From contig JAMPIC010000006.1 of NCBI GenBank assembly GCA_023663025.1, positions 1-64,000 of the forward strand: a DNA stretch of 64,000 nt. Direction: 5' to 3'. Below the pieces are notes generated by a model that was not told where the DNA came from, did no database searches, and saw nothing but the letters and a program-made list of their open reading frames with translations. Shown here in pieces: positions 49,290 to 58,740 of this stretch. Position 1 is the stretch's first letter, and every line of letters begins with the position of its first letter. This DNA comes from Prevotella sp. (GTDB taxonomy: Bacteria; Bacillota; Clostridia; Oscillospirales; Ruminococcaceae). The position numbers were made by a program, and so were the translations under genes.

Positions 49290-50447
49290 TTATTCGGGGT
49301 CGGATTCATAAATAAGCGATATGTGAATGATATGCATATCATCGTTGTTGTGCTTATAGGCGGAGCGGATATGAGTGCCGAAGTTCCCGTTGATGTCCTC
49401 GATGATGTTTTTGATCTCCTTGCTGTCGAAAAGCCTTGCCATTGCGGCGAAATAAGCGTCGTCGGAGGATAAGCGTATCTCGGCTTCTCTTTTTCCCGCA
49501 AGTCCCGCGGCTTTTATCTGTTCGGTAAGAGCCTTTGTGCCGTCCGAAGCCGTATCGAATACCAGACCTTTTCCCGCAAAGTAGTTCAGTTCGCCGCTTT
49601 CGCAGGAGGTAAGCCCGCTGCAAAGTCCGTCGGAAAAATGGGTTTTGCCCTCGATCTCGCTGTCCTTTACCAGCAGATAGTCGTGGCGGACGAAATCGGG
49701 GTCATTGCGGCTGAGAATGGGGTCGTCCCAAGTGCAGTCTACGTTGTACCAGTTTCCGTTCAGCAGAACCTTGTTCCAAGCGTGGGAAACGCCCTCCTTT
49801 GTCTCGCCGAAAGCCGTGTAATTGGGTATTCCCGCCTTGTCGCAGAGAGCAGACATTGCCGCCGCGTAGCCCTCGCACTGACCGTATCCGGTCACAAGGA
49901 CGCCGTAAGCCGATTTGACGTGCTCCTCGGTATCGCTGAAAGCGCAGTTAGCCGCTATGGTATCGTGGAAGTACACGATCTTGTCGAAATCCGAAGCGCC
50001 GCCGGGAAGCTCCCCGATTATTGTCGAGAGGGCAAGATCGAGTTCGGCGCGTTTTATCTCTGCGTCCTCGCGTCCGTAAAGGTAATGGATGCGAAGCACG
50101 GATATTTCGCGTTCCGGGGCGTAAAAAAGGTTGCTCAGCCAGAAGCAGCTTCGTTCCTGCGAATAGACCAGTCTGTATATTTTGCTTGCCGTGTCTCTGG
50201 ATATGGGCGGGTCGAAGGACACGGTATCCTTGAAACCGGAGACGGCGTCGTAAATTTTGTCGTACACCTGCTGCTCCTCCTCCGAAAGGGAGGCGTAGAC
50301 CGGCGAAACGAACTCGCCTGCCGGACTGCTGTAGTTATCGGTCGTTTCCGCCGTGTTTTCCGCAGGCTCTTCCGAGACTCTTCTGCACGACGGAAGAGCC
50401 AGCGCAAAAGCCGTACAGAGAACGGCGGCAGCAATTCGTTTTTTCAT
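49290..50447 (-). CDS. Transglutaminase-like lipoprotein 3
   Basis: 385 aa from ATG 50447, which begins a clear signal (KKRIAAAVLCTAFALALPSC lipobox). An upstream extension of 20 residues would overlap the preceding gene. Short spacer. Triad: Cys in GQCEGYAAAMSALC, His in SHAWNKVLLNGNWYN, Asp in VDCTWD. Starts 12 bases after the previous stop with only a weak site, so translation is probably coupled. Confidence 0.85.
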   Translation of the reverse strand: MKKRIAAAVLCTAFALALPSCRRVSEEPAENTAETTDNYSSPAGEFVSPVYASLSEEEQQVYDKIYDAVSGFKDTVSFDPPISRDTASKIYRLVYSQERSCFWLSNLFYAPEREISVLRIHYLYGREDAEIKRAELDLALSTIIGELPGGASDFDKIVYFHDTIAANCAFSDTEEHVKSAYGVLVTGYGQCEGYAAAMSALCDKAGIPNYTAFGETKEGVSHAWNKVLLNGNWYNVDCTWDDPILSRNDPDFVRHDYLLVKDSEIEGKTHFSDGLCSGLTSCESGELNYFAGKGLVFDTASDGTKALTEQIKAAGLAGKREAEIRLSSDDAYFAAMARLFDSKEIKNIIEDINGNFGTHIRSAYKHNNDDMHIIHISLIYESDPE

Positions 50448-50458
50448 ATCGGTTCTTA

Positions 50459-51832
50459 TCAGTTGTAGATAACGTCGAATTCGATCAGCAGCAGATTTTC
50501 GTTGCACTCGTCGTTAACGCCCTTAACGCCCGAGAAGCTCTTTGCGTGATCGTTGTAATCCATTTTTGCGGCGTATATCTTGTCGTAAACGTCCTTGGAG
50601 CTTACCGCGATCTGCGCCGTTCTGGTGCCGTCCTTTGCCGCTCTTTCGATTTCCGCCCTGATGGCTTTGTCGGCGGAATCAAAGTCGCTGCAGACCTTTC
50701 CGCTTTTCACGAAATAGTTCTGGTCGTTGTCGACGCAGGCGGGAGGAGTGAAGTATGTTACATAGTTTCCATTGGAGAGCTTTTTCTGACCGACGTGCAT
50801 ATGAGTGAGGTTATGTATTCCGCTGTCGGGCACAAGGAAGAAGTTGTAGCGGATATTTTTGTAATTGGGGGTGTTGAGGATAGGGTCGTCCCATGTAGCG
50901 TCCAGATTGTACCATTTTCCGTCCACGTCCACAACGTTCCACGCGTGGGTCTGACCGGAATTGGTTTCGCCCGTCACGACCATGCTGACGATGCCCGCCT
51001 TGTCGCAGAGGTACTGCATAGCCTTTGCGTAGCCCGCGCATTGGATATTTCCCTGCGCTTCGCCGCTGCCGAAGGCGTTGTAAATGGTGGAGTTGTAGTC
51101 CGTAAGTTCGTCCTTGAGTTCAAACGTGGAGTTGAGCACCAGATAGTCGTGGAACACCTTCAGCTTGTCGAATGTGGAGGATTTTCCGTTTGCCTCGGCT
51201 ACAAGCTTGTCGGCTACAGCGTCGATGGACTTCTGCATATCGTTGATAGCCGCTGAATCCTTGGTAAGGTAAAAGAGCTTGCCCACCTTGAGCTTTGCGT
51301 TCATGTAGAAAAGACGGGGTTCCTGCATATAGACAAGACCGTATATTTTCGACCATTCCTCAAGGGTGTAAGCGTCCTCGTCGCATATTTTGTAGCGAAG
51401 TCCCTCGATACCCGCCACGATCTCGTCGTAGAGTTTTTTCTCCTCGGCGGTAAGCGTGGAGTATCCGTATCTTTCGGTATTTGTTTTGGCAATGTTGAGC
51501 TGGGGAGCTTCGGTGGCTGAGGTCGCCATTGCGCTGAGGATCTCGTCCTCGCCGAGAGTGTCGGCGGGAACCGGCGCGGTCCCTGTGGGTTCTGTGAGGA
51601 CGTTTCCGCCAACTCCCGTAACAGTCTCTCCGTTTTCGTCGGTTACGGCTTCGCCGGGAGAAGCGCTGCCCGGGCTTTCGGAGCCGTCCGGATTGCCTAT
51701 AACGTTTACCGAAGCGGAGGTCTCTCCGTTCCCGGAGGAATCCTCGCTGCTGCAGCCTGCGGCGAATACTGCCAGCGACGCTGCGAGAGCCGCCGAAACC
51801 GCCGCCGTATAAATTTTCCTGTTTTTTCTCAT
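50459..51832 (-). CDS. Transglutaminase-like lipoprotein 4
   Basis: 457 aa. Lipobox VFAAGC, a Ser/Gly/Glu-rich spacer of about 80 residues, then a helical lead-in and the catalytic core: Cys in NIQCAGYAKAMQYLC, His in QTHAWNVVDVDGKWYN, Asp in LDATWD. AAAGGA precedes ATG 51832. Closest in motif wording to paralogue 5. Confidence 0.85.
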   Translation of the reverse strand: MRKNRKIYTAAVSAALAASLAVFAAGCSSEDSSGNGETSASVNVIGNPDGSESPGSASPGEAVTDENGETVTGVGGNVLTEPTGTAPVPADTLGEDEILSAMATSATEAPQLNIAKTNTERYGYSTLTAEEKKLYDEIVAGIEGLRYKICDEDAYTLEEWSKIYGLVYMQEPRLFYMNAKLKVGKLFYLTKDSAAINDMQKSIDAVADKLVAEANGKSSTFDKLKVFHDYLVLNSTFELKDELTDYNSTIYNAFGSGEAQGNIQCAGYAKAMQYLCDKAGIVSMVVTGETNSGQTHAWNVVDVDGKWYNLDATWDDPILNTPNYKNIRYNFFLVPDSGIHNLTHMHVGQKKLSNGNYVTYFTPPACVDNDQNYFVKSGKVCSDFDSADKAIRAEIERAAKDGTRTAQIAVSSKDVYDKIYAAKMDYNDHAKSFSGVKGVNDECNENLLLIEFDVIYN

Positions 51833-51970
51833 AAGATCAGTTTCCTTTCAAAGATCGTGCTTGGATAATGCGGGTTTCCGCCGTTTGTTTCGGAACGCGC
51901 GGAAACATTTACGAATACAGGGGCAGGGGGAAAAAGCATATTTGACCCCCGCCCCATATATACTTAAAGT

Positions 51971-53632
51971 TTAATCGTTGTATGCTATATCGTACTCGAC
52001 AACGAGAATGTCCTCCGTGAGGGAAGTCTGGAGCTTAAGCTCCTTTACGCTGCTGTCTTTTTCTTTCGCGTAATTCTGGAACGCTCTCCAGTAGGATTTG
52101 TCGCGGAGAGCTTCCCAAAGGTCGTGATCCGTTACTCTGATATGAGCGACGTTCTTTCCGGCTTCTATTGCCGCGTCAAGTTCAGCGTACATAGCCTGTT
52201 CGGCGGTTTTAAGGTCGCTGTATTCTTTATTGTACGCCTTGAAGTAGTAGCAAGCCGTCTTTGTGCAGGCGGGGGGAGTGTATATCTTAACGCGGTTTCC
52301 GTTTCCTCTTGTAACCGTGCTGATATTGAGATGGGTATTTTTAATCATATCGTCGTTTGCGAGGAAGAACAGATAGCGGATATAGCTGCTTCTGCCGTAG
52401 TTTGTCATCGGGTCGCCCCATGTTGCGTCCAGAATGTAGTATCCGTTGTCGCAGTAAACGATGTTCCACGCGTGAGTGCTTCCCGCCGTATTGTTGCCCG
52501 TAACCACCATGCAGTCGATGCCGGCAATGTCGCAGAGATAGAGGACGGTCTTGGCATAGCCTTGGCACTGAAGCTCGCCGCCGTCGGTCAGACCGTTGTA
52601 GATGCCGCAGGTTCTGTAGTTGCCCTGGAGGCTGAAGGTATTGTGGGTGATAACCCAATCGTAGATGGCTTTAAGCTTGCTTACGGTGCTGCTGTAGCTG
52701 TTGACCTTGCTCATTACCTCGCTGACGGTGGCGTCGATCTCTTTCTGAGCAGAAGCGGCTTTTTCGGCGGTAAGGTCAAACTGGAGACTGAGTATGCCTC
52801 CCAGAGAAACGGGGACAAGGTTTGACAGCCAGAAAAGCTGGGGCTCCTGATTGTAGACGAGAGAGTATACCCTGACGATATCGTCCGAGGTAAGCGAAGA
52901 GGGCACTTCTACCTGAGTTTGGAAATTCGACGCCGCCTCAACGATATCGGCATAGAGCTGCTGTTCGGATTGGCTGAGCTGCTGATAGGGATACCTGTCG
53001 GTATAGCTCCTGGTATAAGAAGCGTTCACGGGAGCGGACGAGGAGGTCTTTTTGGTTGTTTCCTCGGGAGTCTCGGTCTTTTTGCGTGTTGTTGATGCGG
53101 CAGTTGTGGATTCTGCGGGCTTCTGGTCGGTCACATAGTCGGAGTGAATGAACGTGCCGTCCGCAAGCTTATAGTAACCCGTGTCCGTTGCGGCAACGAT
53201 GTTGATCTTCTGACCAACGTCGTATTTCTTTACGGATTCCGAGCCTACTATCGCCTGAGTTCTGGAGTAGCAGGAGGTCTTTATGTAAAGTGTCTCGCTG
53301 ATCTCGGTCTCGTTCCATGCCTTTGCCGCCGCCGCTGAAGCCGTCGCCGACGTTTCGGAGGAAGCGGACGTTGCGGAAGTGGTTTCCTCCGCGCTTGTTT
53401 CGGTCTCGCTTTCCGCGGTTGTTTCCGTGGTGGTTTCCTCGGGAGCGGTTGTGGTTTCCTCAGTGGTTGTTTCCGTCTCGGATTCGCTTACGGTCATTGT
53501 CGTAAGAGACACCGACGGCGAGGTTTCGCCCACCTCCGGAAGTCCTGCGGAATCCTCGTCGGTTTTCTTACAGCCGGCGAGCATTGACGCCGCCATAAGG
53601 AACGCAAGGATCAGACTAATTTTTTTCTTCAT
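51971..53632 (-). CDS. Transglutaminase-like lipoprotein 5 with SH3-like domain
   Basis: 553 aa from ATG 53632 (AAAGGAG upstream); start overlaps the CNNM gene by 17 bases. Lipobox MLAGC, a Thr/Glu repeat spacer (about 50-110), a bacterial SH3-like domain (about 118-175: LYIKTSCYSRTQAIVGSESV, GYYKLADGTFIHSDYV), then the catalytic core: Cys in LQCQGYAKTVLYLC, His in STHAWNIVYCDNGYYI, Asp in LDATWG. The SH3 domain suggests binding to the cell wall. Confidence 0.87.
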   Translation of the reverse strand: MKKKISLILAFLMAASMLAGCKKTDEDSAGLPEVGETSPSVSLTTMTVSESETETTTEETTTAPEETTTETTAESETETSAEETTSATSASSETSATASAAAAKAWNETEISETLYIKTSCYSRTQAIVGSESVKKYDVGQKINIVAATDTGYYKLADGTFIHSDYVTDQKPAESTTAASTTRKKTETPEETTKKTSSSAPVNASYTRSYTDRYPYQQLSQSEQQLYADIVEAASNFQTQVEVPSSLTSDDIVRVYSLVYNQEPQLFWLSNLVPVSLGGILSLQFDLTAEKAASAQKEIDATVSEVMSKVNSYSSTVSKLKAIYDWVITHNTFSLQGNYRTCGIYNGLTDGGELQCQGYAKTVLYLCDIAGIDCMVVTGNNTAGSTHAWNIVYCDNGYYILDATWGDPMTNYGRSSYIRYLFFLANDDMIKNTHLNISTVTRGNGNRVKIYTPPACTKTACYYFKAYNKEYSDLKTAEQAMYAELDAAIEAGKNVAHIRVTDHDLWEALRDKSYWRAFQNYAKEKDSSVKELKLQTSLTEDILVVEYDIAYND

Positions 53633-55016
53633 TTTGCATACTCTCCTTTTCTTCGCTTGTTGTATCATCTTTGATAATTTTTGCCTTGATTTTGGTAATG
53701 CACCTGTCCTCTGTAAGCAGGACGGTGAAAAGCACTCCGCAGTGTTCGACGGAGGGATTTTCGTTTTCCTCCGGGAGACGTCCCAGAAGCTCGGCGATAA
53801 AGCCGTTCATTGTGTCGAAGCCGTTTTCCTCGGGAAGTTCAATCCCGAAAACGGGAAGTATCTCCTCCGGGTCGGCGTCGCCCGCTATAACATAGGTGTC
53901 CTCGGAAATCTTGGTGATCTCGGCTTCTTCCTCGTCGTACTCGTCCTGAATATTTCCGACTATCCTTTCAACGATATCCTCCATCGTTACCAGACCCGCC
54001 GTTCCGCCGTATTCGTCCGCAACGGCAGCCATCTGCATTTTCTCGGACGTGAGCCGCTTGAAGGCTTCGCCGCAGGGGACGGATTCGGGAAGATAGATAA
54101 TGTCCCGCATAAAGCTTTTTGCTTCCGTTTCCTCCGCGGATTCCGAACCGACCAGACAGAGCAGATCCTTGACGCAGATCATACCCGCTATATGGTCGAT
54201 GGTCTCCTCGTAAACGGGTATTCTGGAAAATCCGCTGCTTATGGCGGCGTTCACCACCTCTGAGACCTTTGCGGACATTTCCACAGCCGTTATGTCGGTG
54301 CGGTGCGTCATGATGTCCGAAAGAGTGAGATCGTCAAACTCAAAAACGTTGTTGATCATTTCCCGCTGGGATTCCTCTATAACGCCGGTTTCGTTGCCCG
54401 CGTCCACCATCATCAGAATTTCCTCCTCGGTGACGATGTCCCGTTCGGGAGAGCCTTTCGCGCCGAAAAGCGGAGAGACCAGTCTCACCAAAAAGGAGGA
54501 CAGGGCTGTAAGGGGCGTAAGAGCCGTTACCAGAAACTTCACAAACGGCGCGCAGAAAACTGCGAACCTTTCGCTTTTTGCAGCGGGAAGCCTTTTGGGG
54601 ACCCCTTCGCAGAAAGCGGTAAAAACCGTCACGGTCAGCAGGAGAACGGCGATCGCCGCGATTATATCGGCGGCGGGGTTTGCGGCTGAGACGAACCCGC
54701 CGCAGGACAGCTCTCCTCCGACAAGAAGGCGGGAAATCCGCGCCGCGGGCGTGAACAGCAAAAACATAGCCAGATAGGCGGCTGAGACGCCGGTGAGCGT
54801 TCTGTTTACGGAAAAAGCGGTCATAAGGCGAGCGGGTTTTTCGGTCATATCGGCAAGAAGAAGCCGTCTTTTTGATTTTTCGCCGCTGCGGAGCTTTCGC
54901 CTGTCCGTTTCGGTCACAGCCGATTCGCAGACTGTGCAGAAGCTTTTGTAAATAAGTATAACGGCGAGAACGGTCCAGCCGATGATCCAACTTCGGGGAT
55001 ACCCGTCAGAATCCAT
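53616..55016 (-). CDS. CNNM/HlyC-CorC-type membrane protein
   Basis: 466 aa. DUF21-type membrane domain (about four TM, 1-175), a pair of CBS domains (about 210-335: MTHRTDITAVEMSAKVSEVV, VADEYGGTAGLVTMEDIVER) and a C-terminal CorC_HlyC domain (about 350-440). Such proteins are linked to magnesium or other cation efflux. ATG 55016 behind GGAAGGA is preferred; a TTG at 55037 would add seven residues. Heads the operon of five lipoproteins. Confidence 0.93.
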   Translation of the reverse strand: MDSDGYPRSWIIGWTVLAVILIYKSFCTVCESAVTETDRRKLRSGEKSKRRLLLADMTEKPARLMTAFSVNRTLTGVSAAYLAMFLLFTPAARISRLLVGGELSCGGFVSAANPAADIIAAIAVLLLTVTVFTAFCEGVPKRLPAAKSERFAVFCAPFVKFLVTALTPLTALSSFLVRLVSPLFGAKGSPERDIVTEEEILMMVDAGNETGVIEESQREMINNVFEFDDLTLSDIMTHRTDITAVEMSAKVSEVVNAAISSGFSRIPVYEETIDHIAGMICVKDLLCLVGSESAEETEAKSFMRDIIYLPESVPCGEAFKRLTSEKMQMAAVADEYGGTAGLVTMEDIVERIVGNIQDEYDEEEAEITKISEDTYVIAGDADPEEILPVFGIELPEENGFDTMNGFIAELLGRLPEENENPSVEHCGVLFTVLLTEDRCITKIKAKIIKDDTTSEEKESMQNEEKN

Positions 55017-55121
55017 AATCAACTTCCTTCCGGTCAATTATTTTGCGCAAAAGATTTCATATTGGGCGGCGGCAGGCGTTTTCGTGAAAGCGCAGACGCC
55101 GCGCAAACTGACACATTAAAA

Positions 55122-55150
55122 ATTATACAACAAACCGACAAAAAAGTCAA
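55122..55150 (-). promoter_or_regulatory. Promoter of the CNNM-lipoprotein operon
   Basis: Minus strand: TTGACT (55145-55150), 17-base spacer, TATAAT (55122-55127), about 100 bases before the CNNM start. 55151-55281 holds nothing else recognisable. Confidence 0.85.
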
Positions 55151-55281
55151 GGTCGCCGATACAGCCAATTATTATGAAAAATGACCTTAAAAACGCCCGA
55201 TTTTTGTTTTGTTTGTGCGTTTCGGACAATTGCCGCCGGTTTGCTGTAACCAAAACTTAAAAAATGTAAACGCTTTGTAAC

Positions 55282-56751
55282 TTATTTCGCAGCGCCGGAG
55301 GACGCCGCCGGGTTCTCTCCGCCGTTTCCGAACAGCTCCTCCGCTTTTTTTGCGTCGATGCCGCGCACCCGGTGCTTGGCGGCGCGTTCTCCCCTGCTGT
55401 AGACCCAGACGTCGCAGGAGCCGTTGAACCGCTGGAAAACGGTGCGCGTGAGCTTGACGTAGGCTATCCTGCTTTTCGGCACGATGACCGTGTGGAATTT
55501 TGAAAGCGTGCAGTATTTCAGCGTCAGCGTATCGTCTCCGAAGCCGATGCCGGTGGTAAATTTTGCCGCTGTTTTTACCGCGACCAGATACAGTGAGGGA
55601 ATTTCCCCCATTATCAGCAGGAACTTTATAATTCCGTTCCATGCGGGAAAAAATCTTGCCGCGGCAGCCGCTCCCACGGGCAGAGCGACAGCCGCGAGCA
55701 GGGGCGCCCACAGGAACGGCAGTATATAGGACGGCTTCGGCTTGAGAGAAATATTACTCAGTGTAAAATTCGGCAGTATCATCCGCATGGAGCTCATGAC
55801 GCGCTTTTTGGTTGTTATCGGAACGAAAACCGGTATCTCGTTCTTGGACTTTCCGTAGCCTGTGCAGCTTACATGAACGGACGTTACGCGGCATATTTTC
55901 ATAAGCAGGTTCTGACGCAGATCGGCGCAGTTCACCTTGGTAATATTTACATAATATTTCCATTTTGAAAAGAACCCGTTCCGCACCGTGATGTTGTTCC
56001 CGCACCGCTGTATGCGGAAGTTGATGTGCCTCAGCAGATTGGAGACAAAAGAAAATCCCCAGCCCAGCGCGATTACCAGCGTGAGCGATACGGCTGCCGG
56101 GGTAACTCCCGTGATTATTTTCCGCATCAGCTCGGTCACATCGTTTACGGCGTGGAGGAACTGTTCCTCAAGACGGTTTCCCACTATGCGGCTGCCCTGA
56201 ATAAAAAAAGTTCCGAGGAAAATTACTCCCGAAAGCGTGGAAGAAAACACCAATGAAAAGAACACAAGATTGGCTTTGGACGCCTTGTAGGTTATCTTTG
56301 CGTTTGTCGACTTGTTTGGAATATTATTGTAAATTCGTGTGTAATCGGTTAACTTAACAATAAGTTCCACATCGGCTTTTTTCCCGTTTCCGAGGGTGGA
56401 TTGGGAGTCCGAATCCAGAGCGACCGTTACCGCGCGGATAGGGCGCATCCATATCGAGCGCACCGCAGAGGCGCAGGCTATCGCCGAATAGGGGACGGTA
56501 AATTTGTTCCTGACAAAAATCCCGTGAGAGACGGAAATTCCTTTTTCTCCCACCTCAAACCGCACAAAATACCACCTGAGGACGGCAAAGCCGATCATCA
56601 GCAGGACGACGATCAAGTCCCAGTAAGCGCCGCGCAGCCAATGGTAAAAGTCAAACCCCGCCGCCGCCAGACCGCGCACCAATGGTATGAGCAGCATCCA
56701 GAAATTCCTTGTGGTGTATTTTAAAATTGCTATCTTATGCTGGTGCGACAC
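55282..56751 (-). CDS. Multi-PH-domain membrane protein, YdbT-like
   Basis: 489 aa with several TM pairs and repeated bacterial PH (DUF304/bPH2) segments: VGEKGISVSHGIFVRNKFTV, then CGNNITVRNGFFSKWKYYVN with ITKVNCADLRQNLLMKICRV, and DTLTLKYCTLSKFHTVIVPK. GTG start immediately after the stop of its partner (TAA then GTG). Resembles B. subtilis YdbT, which with YdbS is linked to resistance to some peptide antibiotics; the role here is inferred. Confidence 0.85.
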   Translation of the reverse strand: MSHQHKIAILKYTTRNFWMLLIPLVRGLAAAGFDFYHWLRGAYWDLIVVLLMIGFAVLRWYFVRFEVGEKGISVSHGIFVRNKFTVPYSAIACASAVRSIWMRPIRAVTVALDSDSQSTLGNGKKADVELIVKLTDYTRIYNNIPNKSTNAKITYKASKANLVFFSLVFSSTLSGVIFLGTFFIQGSRIVGNRLEEQFLHAVNDVTELMRKIITGVTPAAVSLTLVIALGWGFSFVSNLLRHINFRIQRCGNNITVRNGFFSKWKYYVNITKVNCADLRQNLLMKICRVTSVHVSCTGYGKSKNEIPVFVPITTKKRVMSSMRMILPNFTLSNISLKPKPSYILPFLWAPLLAAVALPVGAAAAARFFPAWNGIIKFLLIMGEIPSLYLVAVKTAAKFTTGIGFGDDTLTLKYCTLSKFHTVIVPKSRIAYVKLTRTVFQRFNGSCDVWVYSRGERAAKHRVRGIDAKKAEELFGNGGENPAASSGAAK

Positions 56752-57249
56752 TTAAAGCCCTCCCCTGCTGCTTAGATAAAGCTGTATTTTTTTGTGGATT
56801 TCTTCCATATCGGATTGGGACAAAAACATCATTACAAGCCGTCCGCCGTAAGCGTTTATTAACAAAAAGTTAAAACTTGTATAGCCTGAAAGAGGCATGG
56901 AAACCGTAGTCGTATACTGTATGGAGGACATCTTCACATACACGGTGTTGCGGAAAAATACTCCGGAGCGTATAATTATTTCGTCTGCGGAAAGCGTGTA
57001 GCTTACGGAGCGGTACCACAGAGGCAGAATAATCATAAGGAAAATCACATATGCTGTTACAAGCAGTCCGATAAATATCCAGATGATTATTTCCGGGACG
57101 GTGAATTTTGCCAAAGCAAAGTAGTCTGGATACCGCGCTTCCAGAAAATACAGCAAGTATTTTAACGCGATAATTATACAAATTATCAGAAGAAATGTAA
57201 AAACTCTAAGGAATTTTAAGCTTCTTCTATCCGCATAGTATTTTTTCAT
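56752..57249 (-). CDS. PH-domain membrane protein, YdbS-like
   Basis: 165 aa. Two TM segments (about 14-34, 52-76) then one bPH2 domain (YTLSADEIIIRSGVFFRNTV, YVKMSSIQYT). Encoded directly before the YdbT-like gene with a stop-start junction, so the two products probably form a complex. Confidence 0.87.
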   Translation of the reverse strand: MKKYYADRRSLKFLRVFTFLLIICIIIALKYLLYFLEARYPDYFALAKFTVPEIIIWIFIGLLVTAYVIFLMIILPLWYRSVSYTLSADEIIIRSGVFFRNTVYVKMSSIQYTTTVSMPLSGYTSFNFLLINAYGGRLVMMFLSQSDMEEIHKKIQLYLSSRGGL

Positions 57250-57368
57250 AACGGCAAAAAACCTCGTTTGTCTTTAATTTATGTGGAAACCGGGGAGAAA
57301 CACTATATAGTATATCACATTTCGGAGCATAAAAACTTTTCCGAACGATATTCAACGGAGGGACGGTC

Positions 57369-58739
57369 TTGCATAGTTTGTACGGCATATTGTATGATAC
57401 GTTAAGTAATATTATTATTAAATTAAACGATTTGTTATGGGGATTCGGAACCGTTGCCCTTGTATTCGGAGCGGGAATTTTTTTTACTGTGCGCTTTAAA
57501 GGCTTCAATATTATACATATAGTACATATTTTCAAGTCCACGCTTTTCGGAGGGAAATCGGCTTCCGGCAAAAGCTCAAAAGGAAAGATATCCCAGTTTA
57601 GAGCGTTGTCAACCGCACTTGCAGCCTCCATGGGGACGGGCAATATTATCGGCGTTGCGGCTGCCGTTTCGCTCGGAGGGGCGGGCGCGGTTTTTTGGAT
57701 GTGGGTCTGCGCGCTTTTCGGAACGGCGACGGGTCTGGCGGAAAATATTCTCGGAACAAAATATCGGCGGCACAGCGGCGGTCCCATGGCATACATAGCT
57801 CACGGAGCGGGAATGCCCCGTCTTGCTGCGGTATACGCCGCCGCCTGCGCTGCGGCTTCTTTCGGGATCGGCAACATGACCCAGACAAACGCGCTTTCGG
57901 CGGCAATGTCGGAATTCGGCGTCCCCCCGCTTATATCGGGACTTGCCGCCGCGCTTGTGTGCGGCGCGGTGATATTCGGCGGCGGTAAAAAAGTTGCTGC
58001 CGCCGCAGAAAAAATGATACCCGCCGTATCGCTTTTCTATATTGCGGGAGCTGTTTTCGTAATGGTATTATTTGGCGAAAATATTTTGGATATGTTAAAA
58101 AACATTTTCGCGTCCGCAGTAGGATATTCACAAATTGCGGGAGGGATATGCGGTGCTGCTTTGAAAAAGGCTGTGACAGTCGGGCTGCGGCGCGGAGTTT
58201 TTTCCAATGAAGCGGGCATGGGAAGCTCTGTGCTTGTTCACACGGAAACAGGCTGTTCCGAGCCGCTGCAAATGGGAATGTGGGCAGTGGCGGAAACAGT
58301 CATAGACACGCTGATATGCTGTACAGCCACCGCCTTTGTTATCCTGCTGACGGGCGCGGACGCTTCCGGCGCGGAAGGACTTGCCATGGTGACGGAAGGT
58401 TTCAGCCGCGGCTTGGGGAGCTTCGCGGTATTTTTCGTGTCCGCGTCAACGGCGGTGTTTGCCGTGTGTACGCTGCTGGGCTGGTATTTTTACGGGGAAA
58501 AATGCGTTCTCTATGTGTTCGGAACAGGAAACTCCAAAGCGGTTCTTCTGTACCGCATTCTCTACACGGCGGCGGCGTTCTTGGGGGCTGCCGCGGAGCT
58601 TTCCCTCGTCTGGGGAGCAGCCGACATTCTCAACTGGTTCATGCTTGTCATAAACCTTTTATCCGTACTGCTTCTGAGCGGAGAAGCCGCAGAGTGCGTG
58701 AACGATTATACAAAGAGTATATTCAAAAAGAAAAAATAA
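57369..58739 (+). CDS. Sodium:alanine/glycine symporter, AGCS family
   Basis: 456 aa, about 11 TM. Family landmarks: LWGFGTVALVFGAGIFFTVR, FRALSTALAASMGTGNIIGV, FSNEAGMGSSVLVHT, and GLRRGVFSNEAG. TTG start at 57369 behind GGAGGG. Divergent from the PH-domain pair; the 119-base gap is AT-rich with no clear promoter consensus. It ends 1 base from a convergent gene. Confidence 0.93.
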   Translation: MHSLYGILYDTLSNIIIKLNDLLWGFGTVALVFGAGIFFTVRFKGFNIIHIVHIFKSTLFGGKSASGKSSKGKISQFRALSTALAASMGTGNIIGVAAAVSLGGAGAVFWMWVCALFGTATGLAENILGTKYRRHSGGPMAYIAHGAGMPRLAAVYAAACAAASFGIGNMTQTNALSAAMSEFGVPPLISGLAAALVCGAVIFGGGKKVAAAAEKMIPAVSLFYIAGAVFVMVLFGENILDMLKNIFASAVGYSQIAGGICGAALKKAVTVGLRRGVFSNEAGMGSSVLVHTETGCSEPLQMGMWAVAETVIDTLICCTATAFVILLTGADASGAEGLAMVTEGFSRGLGSFAVFFVSASTAVFAVCTLLGWYFYGEKCVLYVFGTGNSKAVLLYRILYTAAAFLGAAAELSLVWGAADILNWFMLVINLLSVLLLSGEAAECVNDYTKSIFKKKK

Positions 58740-58740
58740 G

